Part shown: piece after piece, positions 1 through 7,814 of the stretch
How positions within the stretch are numbered: the stretch's first letter is position 1
Layout of the letters: each line of letters opens with the position of its first letter
DNA from: Candidatus Gastranaerophilales bacterium
Lineage (GTDB): Bacteria > Cyanobacteriota > Vampirovibrionia > Gastranaerophilales > Gastranaerophilaceae
DNA length: 13,351 nt
NCBI GenBank assembly: GCA_944323095.1
Contig: CALURE010000032.1
Coordinates: forward strand, 1-13,351
Direction: 5' to 3'
Program-made: the position numbers and the translations under genes
The notes under the pieces: model-generated
What the model saw: the letters and a program-made list of their open reading frames with translations, nothing else
Databases searched by the model: none
What the model was told of the DNA's origin: nothing

Positions 1-52
1 GGGAGTTATATCGCAGTTTACACCACATATTCTCAAAAACAGCCATAATGTC

Positions 53-73
53 ATCCCGAACTTGTTTCGGGAT
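53..73. repeat. Palindromic CCCGAA...TTCGGG repeat
   Basis: ATCCCGAA (53-60) pairs with TTCGGGAT (66-73) around a five-base loop. Dyads of this type (tcatcccgaacttgtttcgggatc) are known as dispersed intergenic repeats in many bacterial genomes. A degenerate relative sits at 10562-10586 after the 84-aa gene. Confidence 0.7.
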
Positions 74-97
74 CTCATTATTACCCTCTCCCTGACT

Positions 98-116
98 CCC
101 TCTCCCGAGGAGAGGG
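98..116. repeat. CCCTCTCC/GGAGAGGG hairpin
   Basis: A perfect 8-bp stem (98-105 with 109-116) encloses a CGA loop. With the adjoining polypurine run (to about 160) it corresponds to the reverse complement of about 13232-13300. Confidence 0.6.
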
Positions 117-194
117 CTGATTAGTAGAAGATAGGAAGTTAGGAGGATTAGAAGATAGGCTGGTTACAGAAAATAGCTTACCCTCATACCTTCT

Positions 195-339
195 TATCTT
201 CCTACCCTCTAAATTCGCTTGCCTTCCTGCCTTCCTGACCTCCGTCAGCTATCATAAGCTGGATTCTTTCGCCTGTCGGCTCAGAATGACAAACTGCTCC
301 CTCTCCTGTGGGAGAGGGTCGGGGTGAGGGCTTATTTTT
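195..339 (+). repeat. 145-bp direct repeat, copy 1
   Basis: Matches 499-643 at a constant offset of 304 bases. I count three substitutions (at 207, 211 and 296) and no gaps. It contains the polypyrimidine run, a stretch reading agctggattctttcgcctgt, and the CCCTCTCC/GGAGAGGG hairpin at 299-318. The near identity points to recent duplication or gene conversion. Confidence 0.9.
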
Positions 340-386
340 TCACCCACCCCTTAATCCCCTCCCCTCAAGGGAGGGGAGAATTAAAG
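340..386 (+). repeat. CCCCTCCC/GGGAGGGG hairpin module, copy 1
   Basis: The hairpin arms are 356-363 and 369-376. Positions 355-386 recur identically at 773-804, and 340-382 recur inverted at 13311-13351 with a two-base length difference. Confidence 0.8.
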
Positions 387-453
387 TCATTGCGAGGTTC
401 ATTTGAACCGAAGCAATCCAGCTTATTATAGAAGATAAGAGAGCAGGAGTATG

Positions 454-550
454 AGAGGATAAGCTTTTTAATGTAAATAGCTTATCTTCCAAACTTCCTA
501 TCTTCCTACCTTCTGAATTCGCTTGCCTTCCTGCCTTCCTGACCTCCGTC
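454..550 (+). repeat. 97-bp module, left inverted copy
   Basis: The reverse complement of 13138-13234 aligns without gaps along its full length. I count about 10 mismatches in 97 positions. It overlaps the start of the second 145-bp direct repeat. Confidence 0.8.
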
Positions 551-643
551 AGCTATCATAAGCTGGATTCTTTCGCCTGTCGGCTCAGAATGACAAACTA
601 CTCCCTCTCCTGTGGGAGAGGGTCGGGGTGAGGGCTTATTTTT
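499..643 (+). repeat. 145-bp direct repeat, copy 2
   Basis: Partner of 195-339. The differing bases are 511, 515 and 600. The spacing between copies is filled by the 340-386 hairpin module, the GTCATTGC-type piece and a purine-rich run. Confidence 0.9.
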
Positions 644-646
644 ATC

Positions 647-669
647 CTCTCTCCCCCTTGGGGAGAGAG
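647..669. repeat. CTCTCTCCCC/GGGGAGAGAG hairpin
   Basis: A perfect 10-bp stem closes a three-base loop. A one-mismatch version lies at 13278-13300. Confidence 0.7.
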
Positions 670-727
670 CTAGAGTGAGGGGCTAATCTTCTTATCCTCC
701 TATCTTTCAGCTCGTACCCCACCCCAG

Positions 728-747
728 CCCTCCCCGTTCGGGGAGGG
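728..747. repeat. CCCTCCCCG/CGGGGAGGG hairpin
   Basis: A 9-bp stem with two T bases at the tip. It belongs to the same G/C-rich hairpin class as the neighbours but carries no downstream T-run, so I call it a repeat rather than a terminator. Confidence 0.6.
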
Positions 748-772
748 AGGATGTGTTGGAGCGACTATGTTC

Positions 773-804
773 TCCCCTCCCCTCAAGGGAGGGGAGAATT
801 AAAG
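773..804 (+). repeat. CCCCTCCC/GGGAGGGG hairpin module, copy 2
   Basis: 32 bases identical to 355-386, placed just before the 808-840 hairpin. Confidence 0.8.
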
Positions 805-807
805 CTA

Positions 808-840
808 GTAGGGTGGGATAAGCACAAGCGTTCCCACCAT
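808..840. repeat. GGTGGGA/TCCCACC hairpin beyond the AsmA-like gene
   Basis: A near-palindromic 33-bp element lies 17 bases beyond the stop codon of the minus-strand AsmA-like gene. The reverse complement of 13091-13123 matches it at 29 of 33 positions. That copy also lies just beyond a stop codon, in the same orientation relative to its gene. It may act as a transcription end or RNA-stabilising hairpin, but no T-run follows. Confidence 0.7.
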
Positions 841-857
841 ACCAATATAATGCTTTT

Positions 858-3800
858 TTACTTAACCCATTTGAAGCTGCGGATATAATCCGAACCGTTT
901 ATGTCGCCGTTAACGTCTACAAAGAAAATTCTATAAATGTCTGTTGCATCTTTGATATTAGGAATTTTTGATATATCTTCCTGCAGAAGTAATTTTTCTG
1001 TTGCATTGTTAATTGCAGGAATAGTATTAAATAAGCGGTTCAAAGATGCATTTTTAATTTTCCCGAAAACGGTTGTTATATTTTTGGTAAGGCTTCCGTA
1101 TATTTTCATTTCGGCAATTGAGGTCGAAAGATTGTATGAACCTGTCATATACATATTCAAATCATGTCCGCTTGAATAAATATTAATTTTATCTGCGATA
1201 CCTTCGGATATTTCTATATCTCCTGAAATACTGTCAAAACTTCCGGTTTTTAAAGGTGTTACAAGATCTATCAGGCTGTTGATAGAAAGTCCTGTAAAAC
1301 CGCCTTTCAATAAGTTGCCTGCTTTAAGAAGATATTCAAGAGACCCAAGTTTTGGCATTTTCCCGTCTGCGATTTTAAAATTCCCCGCACCTGAAATGGT
1401 TTTAAAACATTCTTCCTGAGAATCTCCGCTGCAAGCCAGATTGAAATTACCGTTCACAGAGCCGTAAACCTGACCTTTCAAGTCAAATAACGCTTCTGAC
1501 ATAATCAAAGCATTAGCGTTGTTTAAATTTATGTCTAAATTGGTTTTATGATTATTTATATTATGTGTAAATCTTCCGACAACTGTTCCTTCGGCAATGT
1601 TGAATTTAAAATTGTTTATATCAAGCACACCATTTTTATTCAGGCTTAAATCCGTCGTAAAATTGTCTGCATTAATATTGCGCACCTTAATCTTGTCAGC
1701 AATGATTTCTGCTTTTTTTATAATAACCTGTGAAATATCAAAAGGCTGAATAATTGTTGTGCCTAATGTATTGGAATGTGTTCTTGTCGATTCGGCTTCT
1801 ATGTCACGAATTGTATCCATTATTTTATTAACATTTAAATCAGCGAGTTTAATTTTAAGGTTATTTATAATATAAGGAACAGTTAGGCTGTTTTTTATTT
1901 CCGCTTCAACACGTACATCGTTTGTTAAAACAGTTCCTTTGCCGGTTATAAATATTTTGTCATTATTAAAATCAAGATTTATATCTTTAATGGTAGAATC
2001 GAAAAACGGAATATCTATACTTGTAATTGCAAGTTTTCCTTTAATTTTGGGATTTAAAGATGTTCCATTCAAAAGCAGATCGGATGTGAATACACCCTGT
2101 TTCATAAATGGTTTGCCAAATATGATATTAAATATTTTTGCATCTGTCGGTGCAAGAGTTTTTATTTTAAAGTTGTTAAATCCTGCATTATTTACATCTG
2201 AAACATCTATGGTGCCAGATGCTGTAAGCTGCGGGGTGACAAATGGTTTATTGTTCTGTGATGTTATGATTTTGTCATAAGTTAAATTGTTAATTTTTAA
2301 TTTGTGCCCTGATAAAGTGTTGTCAATATTGATTTTTACGGGATTTTCGGCATCACCTATTGTTGCTCCCATATAATAAAGACTGGAATCTTCTGCAATA
2401 TCAAGCGATGCTTTTGTATTCAAATAATCCGCTGTTCCGCGTGCTCTGGCTGTTAAAATAATGTCTCCCTTAAGTTTTATCGGGTATAGTGAATTGTTAT
2501 TAAAGAACTGGTCAAAAAATTCCTGTGTCGGTTTTGCATTAATGTATAAATTGACATTTGGATTTTTATAAACATTGGTGATTTGACCGTCAATAAATAA
2601 AGGCATTTTTCCTGCCTGTGCGTTAATTTTATTCAAATTAAGAATATTATTCCTTAACAATAAATTACCGCTGTTTACGGTTATTTTCATATGTTTTGGC
2701 TTATAAACCAGACTAACATCGTTTAGTGCGGAATATGCGTTTATATTGTTATTTCTGATTCTTGCCGCCAGATTAATTTTCCCGTTAAGGAAATCTATAT
2801 CTTTTAATATTTTTGCAGTTTCAGCAGGGAGTATATATTGAAGTGCATTATCATTAATCAAATTCAAATCAAGCGAATTAATTTTACAATTTCCGCTCAC
2901 TGTTCTGGATTTGTCAAACATATTGTCAATATTTAAAGATATATTGTAGGGGCTGTTTTTGAATGTTCCTTTTATAAGCGGAAGTTTAAAAGATGAATTG
3001 TTTAATTTAAATGGTGCGTTATTATCTATTTTGATAAGACTTTTGGCAGTTTTATTTGAATATATAAGACCGTTTAAAGTCAGGTTTTTAAGTTCAATAT
3101 TATCAATTGCACCTTTATATTTTGCGGTGAATGAGGAAGTGATTGTTGATAAGTCTTTTTCGTAAGGTATTTTAATATTATCAGGTAGAATTTTTAATCC
3201 GTCTGCTATATGGAATTTATCTGACTGCAGGCGCAAATCGCAGAGTGTATCTTGTAATTCTCCTTTTATATTAATTTTAGAGTTATAAATATTTGATGAA
3301 AGGTTAAAATCAGCATCCAGATTATTAAAATTAATTGTCCCTTTCGTGTTAGACATTTTTGCCGGTATATCTTTAATTTTAACGGTATTAGAAAGTAACT
3401 TGATTTCACCTCCGGCAAATAAATTTTTATTGAATACTATATCTTTCGGGTCTTTTACCTGACCTGTGAGCTTTATATTTAAATTTACCGGCCCGCTGCC
3501 GTTTTCAAGCGGGGATATTAGCTTTTGTAAATCAGTGAGCATGGGAGATGTTTTTATAATTTGCAAAAGCTTAGAAAGCTCCTGATTGCTTGATTTAATA
3601 TCAAAATTCAAAACTCCTAAAAGAGAGCATGTCCCTTGGACTGATATTGGTCTGCCGTTCAGGTAGGCAGATTTTGTCCTGAACAAAGTGTTCTGGTTAT
3701 CAAAATCCAGAGTCCCCGACCCATTTGTCAGTGTCATGTTATGTATATCTAAAAATTTTACGGTTGCGTTTTTAAATCTGAATTGTCCCCATCCATGAGG

Positions 3801-5321
3801 ATTTTTTCTTGTGCCTGTTACGTGAAAATCAATTCCGCCTTTCCCCTGAATATCCATTATCGGCACAGGCCCGAGATCAAAGTGCAGCATTTCATGAAGC
3901 GGGTTAAGTATAATTTGTGCTGTTTTCAAATCTACATTATCTGTACTTTTAATATAAAGGTCTGCTGTTCTTTCTTTGTTAAGAATTATCGGGCCTTTTA
4001 CATAGACAGTCTGCGTCGGGGAGGTCGGAACTTCGACATCCAAATTCATTTTATTGCCTGTGTAGGAAAGTTTTATAACGGCTTTTTCAGCATTAGGAAT
4101 TGGTTTTACCATATATGCATTTGATACAAGCACATTGCCGTAAACATTTGGATAATCTGCTTTGCCTTTAAATTCAAGATTTCCAGATACATCAGCCCAG
4201 AAGCCTGTTTTTTTTAGGATATAAAGGTCGATATCAGGTGTTAAGTCATGAAGTCCCGGCAGAAGTGATATTATATTTTCTGCTTTTGATTTATTTATTA
4301 CAGCTTTCAAATCAACATGCGGGATTTTGTTGTTAATATCGGTAATATTTCCGGAAAAAAGCATATTGATGCCATTGGATAATATTTTCAGTTCATTAAT
4401 TTCAATACCGTTGTTAAGTGTGTTTAAGCTGCTTATTATTTTAAGTTTATCATTACATATGATGGAAGAAGCTTTTTCGTCTGTTAAAACTTTTAATTTG
4501 TTAATTGTGATACTTGTATTGATAAGTTTGTGTTTATCAGCATTTTCAGTTGTTTTTGAGGTGAGATTTATTACACCTTCTGTTGATTTTATCTTACCTT
4601 TTGATAATAATTTCGCGTACCCTGAAAAATCTGCAAGATTAAGATTTTTGATATCTCCGGAAATCTGCAGCTTATCATTTGATAGTTTGCTAATAGGGAG
4701 TTTAATACTGATATCCGAGTTTATAAATGTTTTATTTTTATCTGTTTGAAGATAAGCAATTGTTGATAAATCAAAATTTTTATCGGATGTAAAATCTTTT
4801 ACATTTAAAAATTTTCCGTTTAATATAATTTGTTTATTTTGTAATTCGTCTGTAAATTTGATATTGTAATTGCCTGTGTGTGCAGATGCATGGGAAAGTG
4901 TGAATGGTGATTTTATATTTTCATAAACAAGCGGGTATTGTCCCAGCTGTAATTTTGAATTTTTGGTAAGAACAAGATTAGCATATATATTGTCTGCAGA
5001 AAAATATTTAATATCAATTTTTTTTAATATCAGGGGAAGGAGTTTTATATTTAATTTTAATTTATCAATATTTAAAGCTTTCGAATTATCATTGTTGAGA
5101 ATTGCGATGTTATCAGCTTTTATCCATATTGACGGCAGATATCCCATCTTTAAATCAGGGCTGCTAATATTAATTTTATAACCTGTTTCATTTAATACTG
5201 TTTTTTCTATAACATCAGTGTGTTTTTTAATATTAATAAAGGCAGGTATTCCAAAATAATAAATCCCGTAAAGAAATGCTAAAGAAAATAATGTTGTTAA
5301 AATTATTAATTTTTTACCCAT
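858..5321 (-). CDS. AsmA/TamB/YhdP-like envelope protein, 1487 aa
   Basis: Probable bridge-type protein spanning the periplasm and moving phospholipid between inner and outer membranes; that role is known for the YhdP/TamB/YdbH families and is inferred here. One N-terminal hydrophobic segment (about residues 4-26, preceded by Lys-Lys) would anchor it in the inner membrane. The rest is a very long run of short beta-strand-like stretches rich in Asn, Lys, Ile and Leu with frequent G-x-(I/L)-x-(F/L) repeats, the look of the AsmA beta-groove fold. About residues 1230-1440 resemble the AsmA-like C-terminal domain, with an SGAGNFKIADGKMPKLGSL stretch followed by LxxGGFTGLSINSL. Length fits the larger family members. 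The start is set by the anchor segment. Upstream ribosome-binding sequence is poor (AGGCT just before ATG). No partner genes are adjacent. Confidence 0.85.
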   Translation of the reverse strand: MGKKLIILTTLFSLAFLYGIYYFGIPAFINIKKHTDVIEKTVLNETGYKINISSPDLKMGYLPSIWIKADNIAILNNDNSKALNIDKLKLNIKLLPLILKKIDIKYFSADNIYANLVLTKNSKLQLGQYPLVYENIKSPFTLSHASAHTGNYNIKFTDELQNKQIILNGKFLNVKDFTSDKNFDLSTIAYLQTDKNKTFINSDISIKLPISKLSNDKLQISGDIKNLNLADFSGYAKLLSKGKIKSTEGVINLTSKTTENADKHKLINTSITINKLKVLTDEKASSIICNDKLKIISSLNTLNNGIEINELKILSNGINMLFSGNITDINNKIPHVDLKAVINKSKAENIISLLPGLHDLTPDIDLYILKKTGFWADVSGNLEFKGKADYPNVYGNVLVSNAYMVKPIPNAEKAVIKLSYTGNKMNLDVEVPTSPTQTVYVKGPIILNKERTADLYIKSTDNVDLKTAQIILNPLHEMLHFDLGPVPIMDIQGKGGIDFHVTGTRKNPHGWGQFRFKNATVKFLDIHNMTLTNGSGTLDFDNQNTLFRTKSAYLNGRPISVQGTCSLLGVLNFDIKSSNQELSKLLQIIKTSPMLTDLQKLISPLENGSGPVNLNIKLTGQVKDPKDIVFNKNLFAGGEIKLLSNTVKIKDIPAKMSNTKGTINFNNLDADFNLSSNIYNSKINIKGELQDTLCDLRLQSDKFHIADGLKILPDNIKIPYEKDLSTITSSFTAKYKGAIDNIELKNLTLNGLIYSNKTAKSLIKIDNNAPFKLNNSSFKLPLIKGTFKNSPYNISLNIDNMFDKSRTVSGNCKINSLDLNLINDNALQYILPAETAKILKDIDFLNGKINLAARIRNNNINAYSALNDVSLVYKPKHMKITVNSGNLLLRNNILNLNKINAQAGKMPLFIDGQITNVYKNPNVNLYINAKPTQEFFDQFFNNNSLYPIKLKGDIILTARARGTADYLNTKASLDIAEDSSLYYMGATIGDAENPVKINIDNTLSGHKLKINNLTYDKIITSQNNKPFVTPQLTASGTIDVSDVNNAGFNNFKIKTLAPTDAKIFNIIFGKPFMKQGVFTSDLLLNGTSLNPKIKGKLAITSIDIPFFDSTIKDINLDFNNDKIFITGKGTVLTNDVRVEAEIKNSLTVPYIINNLKIKLADLNVNKIMDTIRDIEAESTRTHSNTLGTTIIQPFDISQVIIKKAEIIADKIKVRNINADNFTTDLSLNKNGVLDINNFKFNIAEGTVVGRFTHNINNHKTNLDINLNNANALIMSEALFDLKGQVYGSVNGNFNLACSGDSQEECFKTISGAGNFKIADGKMPKLGSLEYLLKAGNLLKGGFTGLSINSLIDLVTPLKTGSFDSISGDIEISEGIADKINIYSSGHDLNMYMTGSYNLSTSIAEMKIYGSLTKNITTVFGKIKNASLNRLFNTIPAINNATEKLLLQEDISKIPNIKDATDIYRIFFVDVNGDINGSDYIRSFKWVK

Positions 5322-5332
5322 AGCCTGTTAAA

Positions 5333-5338
5333 ATTATA
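5333..5338 (-). promoter_or_regulatory. Possible -10 box of the AsmA-like gene
   Basis: The minus strand reads TATAAT, ending 11 bases before the ATG. It would give a leader of only about five bases. The -35 region is weak (TTTCCT at 17-base spacing), so this is tentative. Confidence 0.35.
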
Positions 5339-5414
5339 CAATTAATATGCTTAAAAGGAAAGACGGTTATGTAAAAAAATCTTAATATATCTTTTAAAAT
5401 ATCCTTTAGATATA

Positions 5415-5420
5415 TATAAT
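5415..5420 (+). promoter_or_regulatory. -10 box of the 150-aa gene
   Basis: TATAAT with a weak TTTTAA at 17-base spacing (5392-5397). Predicted start near 5427 leaves a short leader carrying a good AGGAG ribosome-binding site 8 bases before the ATG. Confidence 0.5.
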
Positions 5421-5449
5421 TATTAAAATAAAAAGAAAGGAGCAAGAAA

Positions 5450-5902
5450 ATGGTCTTAGAGATAGTTAAAAGTTTTTCAAAAGGGGGCAATACCTATTTG
5501 TTGTCAAAAAACGGCGAGAATGCATATGATTTTTCAAAAATTGACAGATGGGGTGTGAGAACTTCTATATCTGAAAAATTATATACTGATAATTATATTT
5601 ACAGGACTTCTGTATATAATGACAGCAGGTCTGTTGTTCCTAGAAATAACAAAATGAACGGTGCTGCAGGAAATTCTGATTTATTTATAAAAGACGGTTC
5701 ACTTGTTATTGAAGGACAGATGAATAAAGGAAAAATGTCCGGACAAAAGCCTTTAATAGCCGGAGAAAAATCTATTGTTTCATCCGGCCGTAAACTGGGA
5801 GCTCTGGCGAAAAAATATCTTGCCAGATCTAAAGAATATTTAAAATCTCTTGTGAAAAGTGATGTTGCTGCAGATGGCTTAAAGCTTGCTAAATTTATCT
5901 AG
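5450..5902 (+). CDS. Hypothetical protein, 150 aa
   Basis: I do not recognise this protein. It is Lys/Ser-rich, has no signal peptide or membrane segment, and ends in a basic, probably helical region (about residues 112-150, with RKLGALAKKYLARSKEYLKSL). The middle (about 60-105) is rich in Gly, Asn and Ser and probably flexible. The start is well supported: AAAGGAG eight bases upstream and a TATAAT box at 5415. It is transcribed divergently from the AsmA-like gene, and its stop codon overlaps that of rubrerythrin on the other strand. The clear translation signals make it a likely real gene; function is unknown. Confidence 0.7.
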   Translation: MVLEIVKSFSKGGNTYLLSKNGENAYDFSKIDRWGVRTSISEKLYTDNYIYRTSVYNDSRSVVPRNNKMNGAAGNSDLFIKDGSLVIEGQMNKGKMSGQKPLIAGEKSIVSSGRKLGALAKKYLARSKEYLKSLVKSDVAADGLKLAKFI

Positions 5903-6477
5903 TAATTTTCGCAGAGAACCTGAAAGTAAGCTTGAGGATGGTGGCAGTTCGGGCATTTTTTCGGTGCTGATTTGCCTTTGTGAACATAGCCGCATTCTCT
6001 GCACATCCAGTATGTTTCTTTGTCTTTAGAAAATACAGTATCATTTTTTATATTTTCAAGAAGTTTTAAATATCTTTCTTCATGGTGTTTTTCAGCTTCT
6101 ATAACGTGGTGAAAAGTATCGGCTATTTCGTCAAACCCTTCTTCTCTTGCTGTTTTTTCTGCATCCGCATACAGAAACGACCATTCTTCTTTTTCTCCTG
6201 CTGCTGCACTTTCAAGATTTTCTTCTGTTGTACCTAGTTCAAAAGGGTATTCAGCATCTACGTGTCCGCGTGTATTGCCTATGTATTCATAAAAAAGTTT
6301 TGCATGTTCTTTTTCGTTATCTGCTGTCATACAAAAAATTTCTGCAATTTGTTCATATCCTTCTTCTTTAGCCTGCTTGGCAAAATATGTATATCTGTTT
6401 CTGGCCTGCGATTCGCCTGCGTATGCGTTGATTAAATTCTGTTCTGTTTTTGTCCCTGAAAGTTTTTTGTCTGTCAT
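5899..6477 (-). CDS. rbr: Rubrerythrin
   Basis: Cytoplasmic peroxidase of anaerobes that reduces hydrogen peroxide to water, with electrons from a rubredoxin or NAD(P)H-dependent donor. The N-terminal ferritin-like four-helix domain (about residues 10-145) carries the diiron ligand motifs: E22 in GESQARNRY, E55xxH58, E95/E98 in AGEKEEW, and E129xxH132 followed by EERY. The C-terminal rubredoxin-like domain (about 155-190) holds C159xxC162 and C175xxC178 for the mononuclear iron. All expected ligands are present, and 192 residues is normal for the family. GGAGG lies about six bases before the ATG. A near-perfect palindrome (6484-6507) overlaps this leader and may be an operator. Oxidative-stress control of such genes by PerR-type repressors is known in other anaerobes. 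Confidence 0.96.
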   Translation of the reverse strand: MTDKKLSGTKTEQNLINAYAGESQARNRYTYFAKQAKEEGYEQIAEIFCMTADNEKEHAKLFYEYIGNTRGHVDAEYPFELGTTEENLESAAAGEKEEWSFLYADAEKTAREEGFDEIADTFHHVIEAEKHHEERYLKLLENIKNDTVFSKDKETYWMCRECGYVHKGKSAPKKCPNCHHPQAYFQVLCENY

Positions 6478-6483
6478 AATTTC

Positions 6484-6507
6484 CCTCCGTAAAATATTTT
6501 ACGAAGG
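6484..6507. promoter_or_regulatory. Palindrome in the rubrerythrin leader, possible operator
   Basis: CGTAAAATATTTTACG (6488-6503) is a perfect 16-bp palindrome. With one mismatched pair the symmetry extends to 24 bp (6484-6507), reaching into the ribosome-binding site. It could bind a dimeric repressor or fold in RNA to hide the ribosome site. It does not match the standard PerR or Fur box I know, so the regulator is unassigned. Confidence 0.5.
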
Positions 6508-6627
6508 TTTTCGGAACATGATATTACCCGCATTAACTATTAAAAATAACAAATTGTACCCGCAGGTAGGATTATTGTTTGCCGAAAAAACTTAATAATG
6601 GGATATGTATAAGCAGGGAATTGAATT

Positions 6628-6786
6628 ATGAATTTGTTAGATTATACTAAAAAATTAGCAGAAAAAATAAAGTTTTATGATTCGATAGCGCAGAATACAT
6701 TTTCAGGGCTGCATACGGCAAATCCGTTTGCAAAGCCTATAAATATAACAATCATCTGGGTGGAAGATGACTGCGGCAGAGACTAA
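6628..6786 (+). CDS. Small hypothetical protein, 52 aa
   Basis: An ATG-to-TAA frame of 52 codons, starting MNLLDYTKKLAEKIKFYDSI and ending in WVEDDCGRD. AGGGA lies eight bases upstream. The first third looks like an amphipathic Lys-rich helix; the rest has no recognisable motif. Supporting points are the ribosome-binding sequence, the fit into the gap between rubrerythrin and the ABC ATPase gene, and a stop codon ending three bases before the ATPase stop on the other strand. It has no known relative that I recognise and no clear promoter, so it remains a candidate. Confidence 0.5.
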   Translation: MNLLDYTKKLAEKIKFYDSIAQNTFSGLHTANPFAKPINITIIWVEDDCGRD

Positions 6787-6789
6787 AAC

Positions 6790-7785
6790 TTATATTCTCG
6801 CACCTGTTTCCTTGTCAAAAAAGTACAAATCTTTCGGGTTTATGCTTAATTCAAGAGTTTTATCAATATTGAAATCTGCCGGAAGCTTTGCAGAACATTT
6901 TTTGTCTCCAATGTTAAAGTAGGCGATTTTTTCGCTTCCCAAAAGTTCTGTAATATCAATATTAACAGAGAATTTTATTTCCCCGCCGCAGACCATTTTT
7001 TCCGGACGAATTCCGATAACTGTATTTTCATTTGTTTGATAAGGAAAGTCTTTGCAATCAATAAAATTCATCTGGGGCGAGCCGACAAATCCTGCGACAA
7101 ATGTGTTTGCAGGATTGTTATAGATTTCTTCCGGGCTTGCTGCCTGTTGAATTACTCCTTTATCAAGTACAACTACCCTGTCGCCCATTGTGAGCGCCTC
7201 TGTCTGATCATGGGTTACGTAAATAAAAGTTGTCTGTAATTTTTCATGCAGCTTTTTGATTTCGGAACGCATTTGAACGCGTAGTTTTGCATCTAAGTTT
7301 GATAAAGGCTCATCCATTAAAAATACTTTAGGATTTCTGACAATTGCACGGCCAAGTGCTACTCTTTGCCTTTGACCGCCCGAAAGCTGTTTCGGCTTCC
7401 TATCCAGATATTCGCCTAAATCTAATATTTCAGCCGCTTCCTGAACTTTTTTTTCAATTTCAGCTTTATCAATTTTTCTCATCTTAAGTCCGAACGCAAT
7501 ATTTTCTCTTACGGTCATATGGGGATAAAGTGCGTAACTCTGGAAAACAAACGCAATATCTCTGTCTTTCGGGTGGACATCATTAACTTTTTTATCTCCG
7601 ATAAAAATTTCGCCTTGTGTAATATCTTCAAGTCCTGCAATCATCCTTAAAAGTGTTGATTTCCCGCAGCCGGATGCCCCGACCAGAACAACAAATTCTT
7701 TATCATTTACAGTTAAATCTACATTATCAATGACTTTTTTAGTGTCATAAATTTTAGTAACATTTTTTAATATGACATTACTCAT
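6790..7785 (-). CDS. ABC transporter ATP-binding protein, MsmX/UgpC/MalK type
   Basis: Cytoplasmic ATPase that would power a binding-protein-dependent importer of sugars or glycerol phosphates. All ATPase motifs are intact: Walker A GASGCGKST (36-44), Q-loop Q82, signature LSGGQ (134-138), Walker B FLMDE with E159, D-loop SNLDA and H-loop H192. The tail (about 235-331) resembles the regulatory/TOBE domain of this subfamily, marked by GIRPE (259-263). At 331 residues it is somewhat shorter than typical MalK (about 370), with the loss in the tail. TGAGGT lies six bases before the ATG. The kinase-like gene ends 29 bases upstream on the same strand, so the two probably share an mRNA. No permease or binding protein is in the window; MsmX-type ATPases are known to serve several distant importers. 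Confidence 0.93.
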   Translation of the reverse strand: MSNVILKNVTKIYDTKKVIDNVDLTVNDKEFVVLVGASGCGKSTLLRMIAGLEDITQGEIFIGDKKVNDVHPKDRDIAFVFQSYALYPHMTVRENIAFGLKMRKIDKAEIEKKVQEAAEILDLGEYLDRKPKQLSGGQRQRVALGRAIVRNPKVFLMDEPLSNLDAKLRVQMRSEIKKLHEKLQTTFIYVTHDQTEALTMGDRVVVLDKGVIQQAASPEEIYNNPANTFVAGFVGSPQMNFIDCKDFPYQTNENTVIGIRPEKMVCGGEIKFSVNIDITELLGSEKIAYFNIGDKKCSAKLPADFNIDKTLELSINPKDLYFFDKETGARI

Positions 7786-7814
7786 TATTTACCTCATAAA
7801 AGATATTCGGTACT

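Larger units (their letters stand above)
1..857. repeat. Gene-free mosaic of intergenic repeat modules
   Basis: No credible gene lies here. The stretch is built of short modules, GC-richer than the genes: C-rich/G-rich hairpins (98-116, 299-318, 356-376, 647-669, 728-747), polypurine and polypyrimidine runs (about 127-160 and 177-210), a CCCGAA/TTCGGG dyad (53-73), a GTCATTGCGAGG-like piece (about 386-423) and a GGTGGGA/TCCCACC hairpin (808-840) closest to the AsmA-like stop codon. Several modules recur within the stretch and again, inverted, after 13069. This looks like multicopy non-coding repeats of the REP/MITE-like kind rather than a decayed gene. No transposase or terminal inverted repeat of an insertion sequence is visible. 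Confidence 0.85.

Noticed and set aside
1..857. CRISPR array
   Set aside because: Repeats are long, few, unevenly spaced and hairpin-rich, with no regular unique spacers and no cas gene.
937..5181. Several plus-strand frames of 68-140 codons inside the AsmA-like gene
   Set aside because: They are opposite-strand shadows of a long, coherent coding frame and lack ribosome sites.
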